A stretch of DNA of 64,000 nucleotides, taken from the NCBI RefSeq assembly GCF_949628265.1, contig NC_088786.1, forward strand, positions 25,813,681 through 25,877,680, given 5' to 3'. The stretch's first letter is position 1. Each line of letters starts with the position of its first letter. Below, in pieces: positions 9,715-24,149 of the stretch. Origin of the DNA: Cloeon dipterum. Taxonomy: Eukaryota; Arthropoda; Insecta; Ephemeroptera; Baetidae. The position numbers and the translations under genes were made by a program. The notes under the pieces were generated by a model that was given only the letters and a program-made list of their open reading frames with translations, was not told the DNA's origin and searched no databases.

Positions 9715-10726
9715 GGAATTTGCTAAAATATCAGCAGATTTTTATGCAATCATTTTAGTTCAACAAAACATTCACCACATCATTCGAGCACTGCTAAAGT
9801 GCTAAGGGCACGAACTAACAAGACTTTATCTAGATCAAACCTAAAAAATCATCAAAGATTTGTGTGAAATCGCGCTTGCTGCAGTTATATAATATCTAAA
9901 ATCCCAACTGTGTGGTTTTTGTCTTGAATGTTGATGAAAATGCCTTCTTTGCTGAAATTCCTTGAAATCACGGCAACAAAATTCATTTTCTTAACCACAT
10001 TCAGCACTCAAATCTATTGCGCAGTTTGCCCCCTCTCACCTGTCCATCGTCCTTCCTTTGGATACAATGCGATGACATGAATTGAAATCAAATCAAGTGA
10101 AAAAATATGGACAGTTAAATTTGGTCAAATCTGAAATTTAATAATAATCTTTTGGTTTTATTTTGTTATTAATTCCACTCTGAAGAGGTTAATTATCTTA
10201 GCTCAGTAATTCCATCTAAAAAACTGTTTCAATTTACCAATTGCTAGGACCGATAATGCAGAATGTTGTAACTATCAGCCTGTTCAGATCTTTGCTTAAA
10301 ATCATTCACTTCCTCCTGTTAAATATACATATTCGCTGACGCTTGTTTGATAAATGCCAGGATTTTGAAAATAAATTTAGCCGGCAAAATAAATAACCCT
10401 GCTCTTGTGGTGCTTAATTTCTTCACCGTGTGGTCTCTTGAAATAATATATAAATCCTATTAAAGTGCGAGTCTTGTAAGGGAACAGGTTTTCAAGACCC
10501 TCCGCATATATTTGGCTCGCCCGAGATCGCAGCTTCAGATAAACCGCACGGACGGGAACAGGCAAAAATAAGAAATGTAGCAAGAAATTCAGAGGCTGCC
10601 GCTTTATTAAAATATTATTCACGCGTGGGCTGCCAACTCAATCCAATAAAATTACTTGGTGCTGAGACCGCCTTTGAAAATATCGAAAGCTTAACTTTGC
10701 TATATATCGCGCGATGGCATTAATTG

Positions 10727-10730
<4 letters not shown>

Positions 10731-10783
<53 letters not shown>
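10731..10783. repeat. (GA)n microsatellite
   Basis: An uninterrupted GA dinucleotide run of about 53 bp. Such tracts are potential GAGA-factor/CLAMP binding sites in insects; here only the repeat itself is seen. Confidence 0.97.
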
Positions 10784-10786
<3 letters not shown>

Positions 10787-13700
10787 GAAAATTTGATCTC
10801 CACAACTTTTCTCCGAGTGCTACCGCTCGCCAAGGAGATAATTAATATTCAATTAATTGAGCTGGGCAGCCAGCAGTGAGGTCTGCCTGACTTAGATAAG
10901 CATCTCAGCCGAGCGATTAAAAAGCAGAAAACATGCAGGCTCATTTTACATTCTGCAAACAAAACAGCTTCTGGAATTGAAGAGGAGCAAAAAGTCACTA
11001 AATACATATATCCCGCTGTGGTCGTCTGACAGCACCAATTACCATTATTACTGCAGAATTTTCAATTTACCTCCGAGACCGTGAGAGAACAAGTCAAATA
11101 ATGAAAGCTCTGCCGAGGAGGGGAAACCACCGCGCCTGACTATTTGTCACGAGAGCAGAAAAAAGGGAAAGGGTCTCACTATCTCTAAAAACGCTAAAAT
11201 GAGCTCATCTCTGGATTTAAAATATTTTATTTCTCTGCAGGTTGGAATATAAAATAAAAATGATTATTCATTGACTCCAATTTTATTAAGGTTTACCCAC
11301 CACATCAATGGAGAGTGTCTGGCTTAATTCTTGCTATGTTTTTGCAGAACAGAAGTTTTGTTGGTGTGTCGAGAACAGAGAAGGACAAAAGAGTGAAAAA
11401 TTTACAAAAAAATTCCCAGCAAGATAAGACGAGCGTAATGATTCAAATTTATTTCTGTCAGTTTCATTCTTGAAATATATATAGCAGCCCTTTTGTTGTA
11501 ACATTTATCTTTAAGACTATAACATGCTACGATTGGATTATAAAATATATTTTTCACATGTGAGATGCTACCAAATAGTGGAAAAGTAAATAATCGATAC
11601 AGCAACCTACAATACAAAAATTATTGAGGAATAAGTGATTTTTTAAAATGCGTTTGTATGTCATGTTTTTGGTTCACCGATTGTTGGGACAAAAGTCATG
11701 TTGAACATTCAAATATCCTAAAATCAATATTTTTAATCCCATTTGAACATAAATTTTGTAGTTGCCGCCTGTCGGCTATGCAACCTGCGATGGAAGAAAC
11801 AAAAAATTTTAATTTTGAAGCAGATTTTTTATCTACTTTTATAACTACAAAAACTCAAGCCATTTTTTTCACAATTGGCATAATATAATTCAACACACCC
11901 GAGGCTTCCCATTTTCTTCGTCTAGCCGTACAACTTGTTTGCCATTTTGTGTCGTCTATATCAATCAATTTTTCATCTCTGTGATTTTGACTTGTATTTC
12001 TATATTTGTCATAAAGTTATTCAGACCTTGCTGGTTTTTTCCAGTATACCTCTCGTTAAAATAGGGATCACGATCACAATATTCATTATTCATTCAATAT
12101 CTATATTTAGAAAATAATGTGAATGGTTGCAAATCAAATGGTATAGTTCTCAATATATCACTTATATATAGAAATTCCTCTTTTTAAAAATATTTTATGC
12201 ATATAAAATGAGAAATTCCCGGCGCTAGAATAGTCTGCATTTCGCAATAGAATTCACAAGAGGTGTTGATGCACGGAGCAGTCACATTCACGTGCTATTT
12301 ATGCGCCTTTCTTGCTGTTCCCGCACACCGATTTCACGCACCATTAAATCATGGCAGTAATACCGCACGCTAAAAATATTTGCACGATTCGAGGAGTACG
12401 ACACACGAATCAAAATAGAAATATCGCTGTTGCGGGTGCGAACTTCAAACACACGGCACATTGAGGCACACACGCCGGCGTGCGCGCGGGTGTTAATCAA
12501 ACATTAGAGCGATGAGAGTGTGTGTCGGCGTAATCAGCACACATACGCACATGTATAAATGAAGTCCCGCGAGATGTTTGCTTTGCAGATCGAAGCAAAT
12601 TAACGTGTGTGTAGGTCCCGTGCATGCGAGTGAGGCAATTTTGATTACATCCTGCAGTGAGACCGCCGCGCGCCGTGTACAGAGAGAGCAGAGCGCAGCA
12701 CACGGAACCGCCGCTCGTTCATCCTCCTGAGATTTCAGCCAGATTGGATGGATGAGGACAAAGCTATTTAATTAATACCCCCATGTTAATTAGACACGGC
12801 ACTGCAGCTAAAAGCAGCGGTAGCGGCGGCGGCGCGCCAGCAGTTAGCTCTCGCTCTCTGTGCACAGCTAAGTAGGCACCAATCATGCCGAGCTGAGCTG
12901 CTGATAAGCCACCCAGACCGACTCGCGCACTTCGTGTATCATAATTATGCATGTATGCCCCTAAACTCATACTTAAATCTTAAATGGATGCGTGCGTAGC
13001 CTCTGAGAAAGGTTGCTAAACCGAACTAGATTCCAAGTTAAATGTAATTACTCTCGGGTTTATTGATTTCATGAACGGAGCTGAGTTTAGCCTGCGGCTT
13101 TGTATACTGTCTTCAATAACAGACTCAATGTCAATGATTGGTGGTTGGAACAAAGAGTAAATACACTTTGTAATATAAGTTAGCCGGCAGAAATAGATCG
13201 CATACAGAGAAATATATACGAAGGTTTCAACTATACAATTTCCTTGGTTTCAGAGAGCACGGGTTTGCTTTGCCACATATTCTATTTGGAAAAAACGTCA
13301 GCTATTCATGATTATAAAAACTGCACTTTGTATAAATATAAATAGGGCCAGACATTATAGGGAATTAATTTTGCTCATGTCTCTAATTTTGAATTATCGA
13401 TTTTCGTGAAAAAATGAACTTAAGACACAGATAGCCCGGTTTCACCGCATATTATTAGTATTTTGTAGCTTCTTACGCGATTTTCTTCAAGAAAATTAAA
13501 CCGTTCTAAATAAGATGGTATGAAATGAAAGACCTCTATTTAAGCCAATTGAAACATTAACTTGTTAAGCAGGCTTTGAACGTTGCACTGACAAACAGTC
13601 TTTTTTAGGGGAAAAATATTGAAAAACATTAAAAGTATAGCCAATTCCGAAGAATTGTAGGCTGATAATGCTACTTATATGCAACAAGGCAGCTCTTATT

Positions 13701-16700
13701 ATTGAAATATAATTTGCAATTTACATTAAACAGAAAAATTGAGGTGTGCGATGAAGATCAGTCTCTGTCCATTAATCACTTCGTGGTTTTTTGTTTAACA
13801 ATATCAATAAGGTCTCTAAGTTCACTTGTTTACACGTCCCATAGTCTCGACTAAATACATACATTAAATTTGTTCTGTTGAAATATTTATTATCTAATAT
13901 TAGTTAGCAAACGGTAGCAGATAATAACATTCTGGTATTATTGTTATGTGTTCTCTGTACACCATAATCAGCAAAGAAACCGTCTGAAACTAACAATAGT
14001 TTTCTTCCTAAAACAAGCTATCATAATTGGCTTTAAAACAAAATATTGCCCAAATTTAAAAATTTTAATTAGCTTTTGTCTTTCTTTTGTCAAAGACTAA
14101 ATGAGTATGTATTTGGCCAGAATTAAATTAGCACAACTATCAAAGGGATTAGCAACACAAAGGATGTTGATTAGTTCCCTTCAAATATGCATAATTTTTT
14201 TAAATAACGCGGACGTTTTATCCAAATGTAACGTATGTAAAGTGAATTATAATTATATTTGTTAATGATTTCAATTAACATCCAGTGGACTGAGGTTAAC
14301 TCACAACACAATGATCATTATTTCAAGTCAATGACCAGTAAATGAATAGGTAAGCGCGCCAATAATTAATTATGCGCAGTGCTCGGGAGGTAATTAACGT
14401 GCGACAAGAAGCGAGTGCTGATCCGCACGCTTTGTGTTTTGGTTGCGATAAACTATAATATAGCGACAGAGGACAGAGATCGCAGACGTATATGCATTTC
14501 AATTAATATTCATATTTTAATCCTAGAGCGTTTTGATTGATGTTGCCAGAGGAAATTAATTACCTTTTGGTATTAGCAATTGTCACGCACATAAATTAAT
14601 TGATTCATTATGCTGCATAATCCAGCACTGTTGAATACACACACAGCTCCGAGCAAATGAGCAATAGTGAGTGAGCACGTATCAGCCATTATTCGCGAGA
14701 AACCAATTACGTGTGAGGTAAATAATTTACTGTGGACCAGCTGCGCAAACACACACCTCCGCGAGATCATTTCTAGGAAGCTGCAAGTTGGAAACGTTTT
14801 AACGGAAATTCCCTGCTTGACCTACGTGGGGATTCATCATAATTAGTTTTGTTGGATATTTTCCGATAAAAATGCACCAATAACAAAAGCGCATGATTAA
14901 AATTATTTTATCGAAACTCACCTGAGGCAGAATGGATTATAAAATTAAACTGCTGTCACGAATGCGCGGTTGATTTTAATTAAAATACGTTTCCCATCAC
15001 GTTCGATCTAAAAAAGTAACATCCGCTTGCAAAAACAACAAACGCGACGAATGATTGAAATAATATGATCGAAATAACAAATTCGGCAGAACCATTCCGC
15101 GCACTGCGTTCTGGTCACTTTTATTTTTGTTGTTTCGTTATTTGCATAAACTGCCATGGCGAGTTTATTTTCGGCACAAATGTTGCGCGCACGTTATTTA
15201 TTCATCAGAATTGCGCGCATAAAGTGTGCGTGTGTGTCGCGCCAACGCCGCAGGCGAGAATATACGCGCACATTTAATTTGATTAGTTTGCGGATCTTTC
15301 AATTAGCCGCTGACGACCGCTCCAGCGCATATAATTACAATCTGCTCTCTCTTGCGTTTGCTCGACTGGCTTTTGTTCAAAGCGATGTCACTTTGACTGC
15401 AGAATCAATTAAATCATTTCATATTTTGACTCGCTTTGACGTACGTGTGTAATTGGCTGCAGCTAATTACAATGAATTACAATTATATATATGCCTCCGC
15501 AAAGCGCACGGATCAACATTCATACAACGAGAGCTCAGGCCACAGTTGTGGATATTTCGCGGAACTTAACAGGACTTGTTTATTATTCACCACTCTTTTT
15601 GAAGTTAGAACAATATTATCTCACCGTAATTCATCACTTATACGCAGAATTAATCGACTGGAGGAATCAGCTCAACAAATTGGGGAAAATTAATATAAGT
15701 GACAAAATTTGGTGGAAATGAGATTAAATCTTGTTCAAACAAAATGCATTCTTTGAGTGTTGACAACCTGGTTTAATTTATCTTTGACCATATTTCTTGT
15801 CTTTGTGGGTTTACGAACAAGAACATATTATTTATTTCTCGCTTATTGTCAAATGTTAGTAGGTGTGTAGGTGATGTTTCCAAAGCTGCGGAATGCGAGT
15901 AGGTATGGCGATAATTATGGTACCTTTGGAGTTTGTGTTTCTGTTTGAGGCCAACATGGAAGGCTGTCATGAGCAGGCTGCAACACACTGAATTACTCAA
16001 TCCCATAATGGCTTTAGTGATGAATTAACGACCTTTGTGCATGTTTGTGCTGGCTGGCACAGCGAGTATAATACTCTGCGCAGCACTGTGGATGTGCGCT
16101 GCATTTAATATTTGCCTCTCGTCCACAGCGATGTAATTACTGGCATGCCTTGTGCATCACTTCGTGCTTCATCTGCTCAACTTTGTACCCGTACTCAACT
16201 GACAAACGACCGCACAGCGAATTTTATAACGACCGATGCAGCGGGCGAATTCACAGAAAACCGGGCATTGGGCCAGTCAGCTCGGTAGAAAAATAGATAA
16301 AAACGAAACAAATTTTTTAGAACGGTATTATAGTGGACAAAATATAGATGTGCTGTTATTATTAAAAACCAAACGCAAGCGCAAATTTATACGACTTCAG
16401 CACAGGCGGCGCGTTTTCATACTATAGGCTCTCGCGCCATGTGAATAATCCCAAGAGTGATTTCCACCGCACCACTGATGGTGTTAATTGCGTTCCCAGT
16501 CTGTGCAAACAGCAAGTGGTGCCGACGAGAGCGCAATTTTGGATTTACTGATGCTTCTAATTAGAAAGTGGGATGCTAGAATGAAAAGTGCAGATTTACC
16601 AGGCTCTTTGAGCACTTGACGCTGAGGGAATAATAATAACTGACTGCGGTTAACAAATCTGCGCTGTTGAGGTATAGTAAAAATCATTTAACTTTTTGAT

Positions 16701-17821
16701 AAAGGGGTAATTTATTATTAATATACTATAAAGAATACTACTTGTTCTCATCTGGGTTGGAGTAAATGTAAATCTTACCTTTGTCTTTGCTCCTGGATTT
16801 GGATCAGAAAATGTTTATGGCATGATCATAATTTAAAATAACTATTAAAATTGATATATTTTAGTATAAAACGACTTCTTGGCAAATTAATCATCGTGGT
16901 CAAACCACCTCAAACTAGACGTGCCCGCTCTTGATGAGCAACGAAATCTTTTATTTTTCCTACCGGGCTGAGCAAATGTAAGTGCCTGCTTACACACATT
17001 CTCAAATTCACGAAGACAAGTCACAAATATTTCTCATCCACACGTTCAGATGGCGAAATAATTTGATTTACAGAAAAATGTTGAATGAAGATCCAAATTC
17101 TCTCTGCAAACCCATAGTTAAGAAATATTCTTTATTTCCAAAATTGCCAGAAAGAAATTAGCTTTACTCTCGCAGTGGAAAATTACTCAAAAAATTTGAG
17201 CTCGAAATTACAGTCTTAGAGAGCTGCGAGGAAAGGTAAGCCAGGGTAGCGTTTAGTGCCAATTAAAAGTTGGCCGAGTTCATGCGGTCTGCTTATCTCG
17301 CGTGGCCATTTGTTGTCGTTTGAGTGTGCAGGGAAATTGCGTCGCGCTCAATGAATGAGCTGGTCTTATGGCAAGCGCGATCCATAATTCGTCGCGCAGC
17401 ATGAAAATTTCCTCCTGCGTCACAATAGCTCTGCTAAATTATAAAAGTTGAGCTGTAATTCTGCGCGTGCGATGATGTTCCCTCCCTCCTAGCGACTGTC
17501 TCCCTCGAGGCTTTGATTCTTTCTTTTCTCTTCTCCGCGAGAGCGCCGCTTATATTTCAAGCTGAACGCGTTTTCTCGGCCCTTTATTAAATGCCACTTG
17601 CTCTCTCTCAAAAATTTTTACATCCGACCGGCAAATCTTTTCCTTTTTAATGCGCCCAGATTTTATTCCATGAATATTAAATTTGCTGCAGCGAGGAAGG
17701 GATCCCCTTTGATCATGACTGAAGTTAGGCAACCTGTGTATTCTGTGTACCGTCCCGGTTGCCTATGCACCAAGACTCTAGGCGTCCGTGGTGTAAATTA
17801 ATCACCAGAAGTGAAAAATAG

Positions 17822-17824
<3 letters not shown>

Positions 17825-17869
<45 letters not shown>
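17825..17869. repeat. (TA)n microsatellite
   Basis: An uninterrupted TA dinucleotide run of about 45 bp in AT-rich DNA, probably highly length-polymorphic. Confidence 0.97.
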
Positions 17870-17873
<4 letters not shown>

Positions 17874-20800
17874 ACTTTCAATTGGGATTTTTTATGGCTA
17901 AAATTTGTTATTTATGCACACTCTCACTCCCTGGAAGAATAACTACAGCTGGGATTTTTGTTAAATGGTACTAAAACAAGGGCACTGCCTCCTTCTTCCC
18001 ACCCCCTTTCGACGCAACCCCTCCGTGGCTAGCGATTGGAGACGTGGTAGCAAGTATTCTAAGTAATTAACCCCTCTCTGATTATGCGCCCCATTAATTA
18101 GCCTGTCTGAGCACGCCATGGCATTATTCGCTGCTGTGTCGTGAGCGAGCACTCAATTGATACCAGTACTCAGACTGTCAAAATGAAATATTCAACTTAA
18201 GATTGCTCATTTCTCCGTGCATTATTATCGCAATACTCTGATTACTTGCACGAATGCAGCAGCGGGAAACAAATGTGCCTTTATTGAATACGGCCAAAAT
18301 TATGTTTTATGCTCTTATTACTTGAGGTCAGTTTTGACAAGTGAGGTGTACTTTTTAAGTGAACATGATTTATAAAGGGATAACTTTATGAGACGAGACA
18401 AATCGATCGATGACTCTTTTTTTACTTTCCAGAAAATAATATATTATTATTCAATTTCGATATTGGCTGGAAAATCGCGAAAAGCTCAATAATAGTTAAA
18501 GATGATAGCTATAATTATTCTCATTGTCAATAAGTCACCTAGCTCCATATTTTTCTTCAGGAATAATGTTATAAAAATTTGAATTAGCTCTTTTTAGAAT
18601 ATTTTTTTTAACAAAAATCGCATTTTAATAAGCTCCGTAAATTGCTAAATTAGTCAAATCGAAAAACATTCGACCACTAAATTTGGTTTACATTACGACA
18701 GGCTGCCCGAATTTAATGAGGTCACTACTTGTCAATTTAAGGGTAGAATTTCCTTGTTGGAACGAAAGGACTTGAATTTAACGATTCTTTAGTATAAAAA
18801 GGCCTTCCCATTCCACAGGAAATTCTGGCAAAAGATAAATGCAATGGATTCGTTTTTAAACCTCCATATAGCGCTCTTGGAAACAGCCGGCAAAGCTCTT
18901 CACTCTGCCTCGAGTCCCAAGTGAATTCGCGGTTTCTTTTCTCCCGTTTTGATCTCTCACTGCCCCGCTCATCGAGCAAACGAGCTAGCGAGTGTTTCGG
19001 AAACGCTGTCAGATCTTAAGGCGCTGCAGTGCCGTTTGAAATATGAAGGGATGTTAAGGTCGACAGTTGTCTAACCTCGGAGCTTTGAGTAAAACCACCA
19101 GGCTGTGATTGTGACACTCCTAATTATGGCTGCTGATCTCGAAGTGGCGGCGGCAGCGGCGGGCATTTAAAAAATTCCTCGTATTATTGCGGGCGCAACG
19201 CAGTCGTTAAAAACACACTTGCCGGCATTTATCTCGACTTGGCACTGAAAACAACCACACTGCCACCCCAAAAGAGATGCACTCGGCCCAGCACTAGATG
19301 TAATTATAACACGACAAACCCGAGAAAACGTCGTCGGTGTCGTTGGCAACTGGAAATACAATTTTGAAAGAATTCCCTATTTAAAAATTTATTTGCTGAA
19401 AATGCATTCATTTCGGTGATTGCACTTTTCATCATGGAACGTATATTCTTATAAAAGCAACTCCTGGTATAAATGTAAAAAATGATATAAAAAAGGAACG
19501 GAAGTCAATTTGTGATGTAATGTGACTCTCTCTAACAGTCAAATGCTTTTTGCTTTACACTGCTGTTGTTGAAGAGAGCCACACGATATCAGCACAATTA
19601 ACCTTTTTAGATCATTTGAGACGGTTGTACCAGCTATTTGCCTAGTAAATACTATAGATTACAGTGTTTCCCCTTTTTTCCGGAATATAACTACAAATAT
19701 TTTTTGTTCCTATCGGGAAAATCGACTCTGTTTAATACGTTAAATAATAGTTGAATGGGTAGCTATGAGGGGTTTTGCGATTTCCTATATGATTAGTTGC
19801 CCTCGATTTAGATTTATCTCTGTGTAGAGTTAATACAACCGCATGTTGGAAGAAATAGCTCGCTGCACTCTTGAGTTGGTGGAAAATGAATCCACAGCTC
19901 GCGTCGCTCGCGATTGTGCTATGGTTGGAAGTGGAAGTGCATTTTACGGCTAAACAAATTGCTCTTCCACTTTTTCATCGGTTTGTTATTTCGCAACAGC
20001 GGCGCAGTTGTTTCTCCTCTCCAGCTCCACCAACGCGCAATTAGCTCTCCAACAGGGGCTCTCGTAACTTTCCGCGATCGCCATCATCAATCAAACACAT
20101 TTAGTTGCATAGTGCGCGCACGGTTGCTGTTCAGAGTGATATAATAGATTTTATATTCAGCCAGCCGCACGCGCAGCTCGATTGCAAAGTTGTTAATTTA
20201 TTGTGTGCTGAAACTCAAATAGCGTGATGATCTCATTTTGGCATCGCAGTCAGCAGCAGCAGCTTTTGCGCGAAAAGGTTTAAAGTGGCTGCTGAATTAA
20301 CTGACGTCGCTCGCCGCCGACACGGTATAGGCGGGTCGGATGCTATTTATTTGTTTTAATGCCACTTTTGCCAACGAGAGGGTGCAAAAACATACGGCAA
20401 TTTAGTTGGTGCTCGGCTTGGCTTGCCATGCTGTCCTGTTATATGGATGAGACCCAATTTGTCACAGGATGAAAATGTTTATACTTATGGACTCCAGACA
20501 CGCTATTATCTTTCATGAGACCGAAGTGGATTTTTTTTGTTTTACGTATGTAGATCTAGATTACTAGCGAGCAACTGGCTTGAACATTTCAGGAATATTA
20601 ATATGCGGGAATTGATAGCAAACAAGTGTTTTTGCATAAGAGATAAAATAAAGAGATAGGCGAAACGATTGTTGGAGCAGGAAAGCAAAAAATGAACTAT
20701 ACTCAAATTAGTTAATATTGCAATTATTTCAGCATCGAGTTGGCGATTTGGGAGCACAGTAAGCTGATTCAAAGAACTTTAGATTAGTCAGTCAATGACA

Positions 20801-23800
20801 CGGAAGATGATGTAACAAGTATTATGATTATTAAATTGATTTTAAAATAATTTCTACTTTCACAGGTGACATTTCCATTCGAAATTTGGGAACATCAACA
20901 CTCGTTTCTATATATAAAAATAAATGAGTGATGTTTGAATTCCAATTAATATTTTATATCAACAAATCCATAAAAACGGGCCCATATCCCTCTCCACTGT
21001 CAACCACTTTGTTAGGCTGGGCAAAAAAAGCAAACAATGTTTGATAGAGAGTGCATGGGTTTATCTTCCATTTAATTTTTCAGTTTTGCGAAGTGGGATG
21101 ACAGGACAACATGAGTTTGTAAAGTCTAATTATAGTTTTAACCCAAGGTGGGGGGTTTAAGGACTTCGGAAAATACACATTTGGTGAGAAATATTTAATC
21201 CCGGCTGACTTAATAGTCACACATGCTTCCTGCACGAAATTCCCTGTGCGGCAGCTCAAAAAGACACCGCCAAAATGAACAGCACGCTAAAATCTGGTAA
21301 GTAGATCTTTAACACGCTGCAGGAAGAGATGCTTGTTGGCTTGGCACATACATAAACCATATTTCTCGGTGTTGTTGGCGAAGAAGTCTGCACCAGCTGG
21401 TGTGTGTATAAAAGATAGAAGAAGGTCTGACAGCTCGGATGAGTGTATAAGAACGATGTGAAACTTTTGACAGACCCCTAGGTAGTGTGCACTTTGAGAC
21501 GTGCCGCCCCCAGTTGCCGTGCCCTTCTGTGAAATGTTAATGGCCTTTTTAAAAAGCTCATTAGCCGGCTTGAAACACTAAACTGCTGGCTTCCTCCGTG
21601 CCTGCTACTTCTGGTTTGCTCGTTTTATTTCCCGGCGCCCCGATACGCAAGCCGTAAACTGCACTTTGGCACAGCACAATTCTCCAAAAACAAAACGGGC
21701 TGAAAACTAAGAAGTTCTTCGCTTAATTACCTCTGCAGCCTGCAGCTTGAGAGGGGCAGCTAATTTCCCTGCCGTTTTATTATTTCTGCATTCGAAACTC
21801 TCGCAATGAGAGATTAATTAGCGTGAAAAACGGGAATTAATCCAAAGTTTCCAAGGTTTGCTGTAGCGAAATTAAAAATTCAAAAACAAAATGCAAATTG
21901 CGAAAACCCGACGGCGGCACCGCAAGAGGGAGAATGAATAAGTGTGTGCTTGTCACGCCGCACAAAAGGGGATCCGGCTGGGAAGAACAGTTTTGGTAAT
22001 GAATTAATTTGAAACGCGGGGCAGAAATGCAAAACGGTGCGTTGCGTCGAGAGGCGGCGCACCACTTTCTTTGATTTCCCAACGCCGGCGGCTATTTTCT
22101 TTAAGAAGTGAATTGCACGTCTCAATGCTCGGCTTTTGTGCGCGCAGAGAGTGGCCGAGGCCGAGGCTGTTGCCAAGAGCAATTCCGTTTGATTCAGGGG
22201 CTTAATGGTGTTCGGGACAATCTCCACGGGGCCACACCATAAAATGCCGCGCGCCCGCGCGCGAATTGCGCCGAGCAATCATCCGCCCACTGGAATTAAA
22301 CACATTAGACGCAGATAATGTGATAAAATCCGTTCCGCTCGCACAATAAATGAGGCGGAACGCAAATAGCAGAGAGCAACGACGACGACGACGGCGGCGG
22401 CGGCGCACACGGTTACTTCTGCTCATCATCACACAGCAGCAGTGTGTAGTAGTTGGCGGATGAGGGGGAGGATCATTGATCTTCTAAACGAGCCCCCAGA
22501 AGCGTTTGAGTGCAGTTTAAATGTGTTGAGAGCTTTTCTCCCTTCCCATGTTAATTCAGCAAGCGTTTCGGCCAGCGTCGCAGCTCACCGGGTTAGAGGT
22601 CTGCGACGGAGCAAATTCACCCCCAACATCCTTCCTTTGTCCCTTTGTGGCAGTTTTTGGTATTTGATGTTGCAAAACTTGAGATTTTAAGATACAACGA
22701 CAGCATCGTACTTTTTCCTTGTGGAGGAACCGAAGCAAAGTTCTAAATTTAATGGCGATTTTTTGTTTGTTGACGCTGAGAGATTTTTTGTTTGATCATA
22801 ATTATAGCTTTTTGCTTGCGTTAACTCATTCCATTTTTTTCAAAATAGACACAAAATTAAACTTAAAAAATGGCAAAAATGAGTAAAATATCACTTTTTA
22901 ATTTAGGGCCAATTTTCAGCATTCGAGTGCAGTTGAGGAATAAAATTTGCATAATATTCTTCAAATTTTTTATATAACGAAAATGATATTTATTTTATAA
23001 TATTTGACATTTAGGCAACACTTTTCTGGAACCTCTGCTTATCACTTCCCGAGGGCTTTGAGCTCACCGGGGTACCCAATAACATGGGGTCCGATTGGCC
23101 GCAGAGGAGCTTGGGCCCCTTCTTGGGCCATCTTTGAACCACCGATTGAAACGCCAGACATTTGTCCTGAATTTACTGGAAAGGTGGCAAACCAGCAATT
23201 GGCGAGTCGTCGCCGGTGCGCTTTCAAGTCTCACTGATAACTTTCTCAGAAACTTTGAGTCAAATAGCCGCTAACTACCATTTCGCTGCGACAGCGGTGA
23301 TTGCACGCAACCTCCGACAAAGGGTTCAATTTTAATTATTTAATTGATTGATCGACTTTTTCAACACTAAAATTTGCATTTCATAATTGAAAGAAGTTAC
23401 GAGCAATCACCGCTCCCACAGAGATTTGCCATCTCTGACAATGGGCAGCCAGTAGGAACAGATCTTCCAAACACAGCTGCTTCTATTTTGAGAAAAAATT
23501 GTCATTCTTAACGTCTTAATGGGGTAAATTATTAACAATTAGACTTAATCCTCGTTGATTTCAGAGTTATTTCTTTTAACTCGACCAGTTTCGGCGGCCC
23601 TATTTCATGAGGTAAAAAAATATAAATAATTAAATTTTACCAATGTTCAATGTCACAAAAATAAAACACACGATGAATATTTCAAGAGTATGCCACGATC
23701 GCGGCTCCACAAGACCAAATGAACAGAAAGATATATGCTTTTTTACAAACAGGTAATCTAATAGTGTGGGAAACTGCTTTGTTCCGCAACTACAATTACA

Positions 23801-24149
23801 AAAACTTCGTTAAGGACAAAAATATATATATTAAATTTATATTTTGTTCTTATTTTTAACATACAAAGTAAAAAACCAAATATGTGGTTTTGTAATTGGT
23901 CACAAACATATATCTGTTTCAGCAATTGTAAAAAATTAATTTTTAAAAATATTATCCATAAATAAAAACATTTTTTTGTGTGTAATAAAATTAAACGTAA
24001 GTTTGTGCAAACAACCTTTGTTATGGATATTTTATTAATATGTTTAAATATAAATCTATGCTTTCAAATTTGCTAACAGACCATAAAATTATAATTATAA
24101 ATTATTGCAGGTAAATGATACAAATCAAGCATATTCTGAGAGCGCGTGA

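Larger units (their letters stand above)
9715..24149. other. Gene-poor region upstream of the NK homeobox gene
   Basis: About 14 kb without a supportable coding exon. It alternates AT-rich stretches carrying many TAATTA-type homeodomain words (for example 14,200-14,620 and 15,280-15,500) with GC/CpG-rich patches (12,460-12,900 and 22,200-22,430). It contains the GA and TA microsatellites listed separately and a CGA/CGG run at 22,378-22,405. Open frames of 60-132 codons occur but show no family motif, consistent codon bias or splice pairing. This composition fits distal regulatory DNA of a developmental gene; that role is inferred, not shown. Confidence 0.5.

Noticed and set aside
21880..22278. 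A 132-codon minus-strand open frame
   Set aside because: Lies in a CpG-rich noncoding patch with trinucleotide repeats and two overlapping frames on the same strand.
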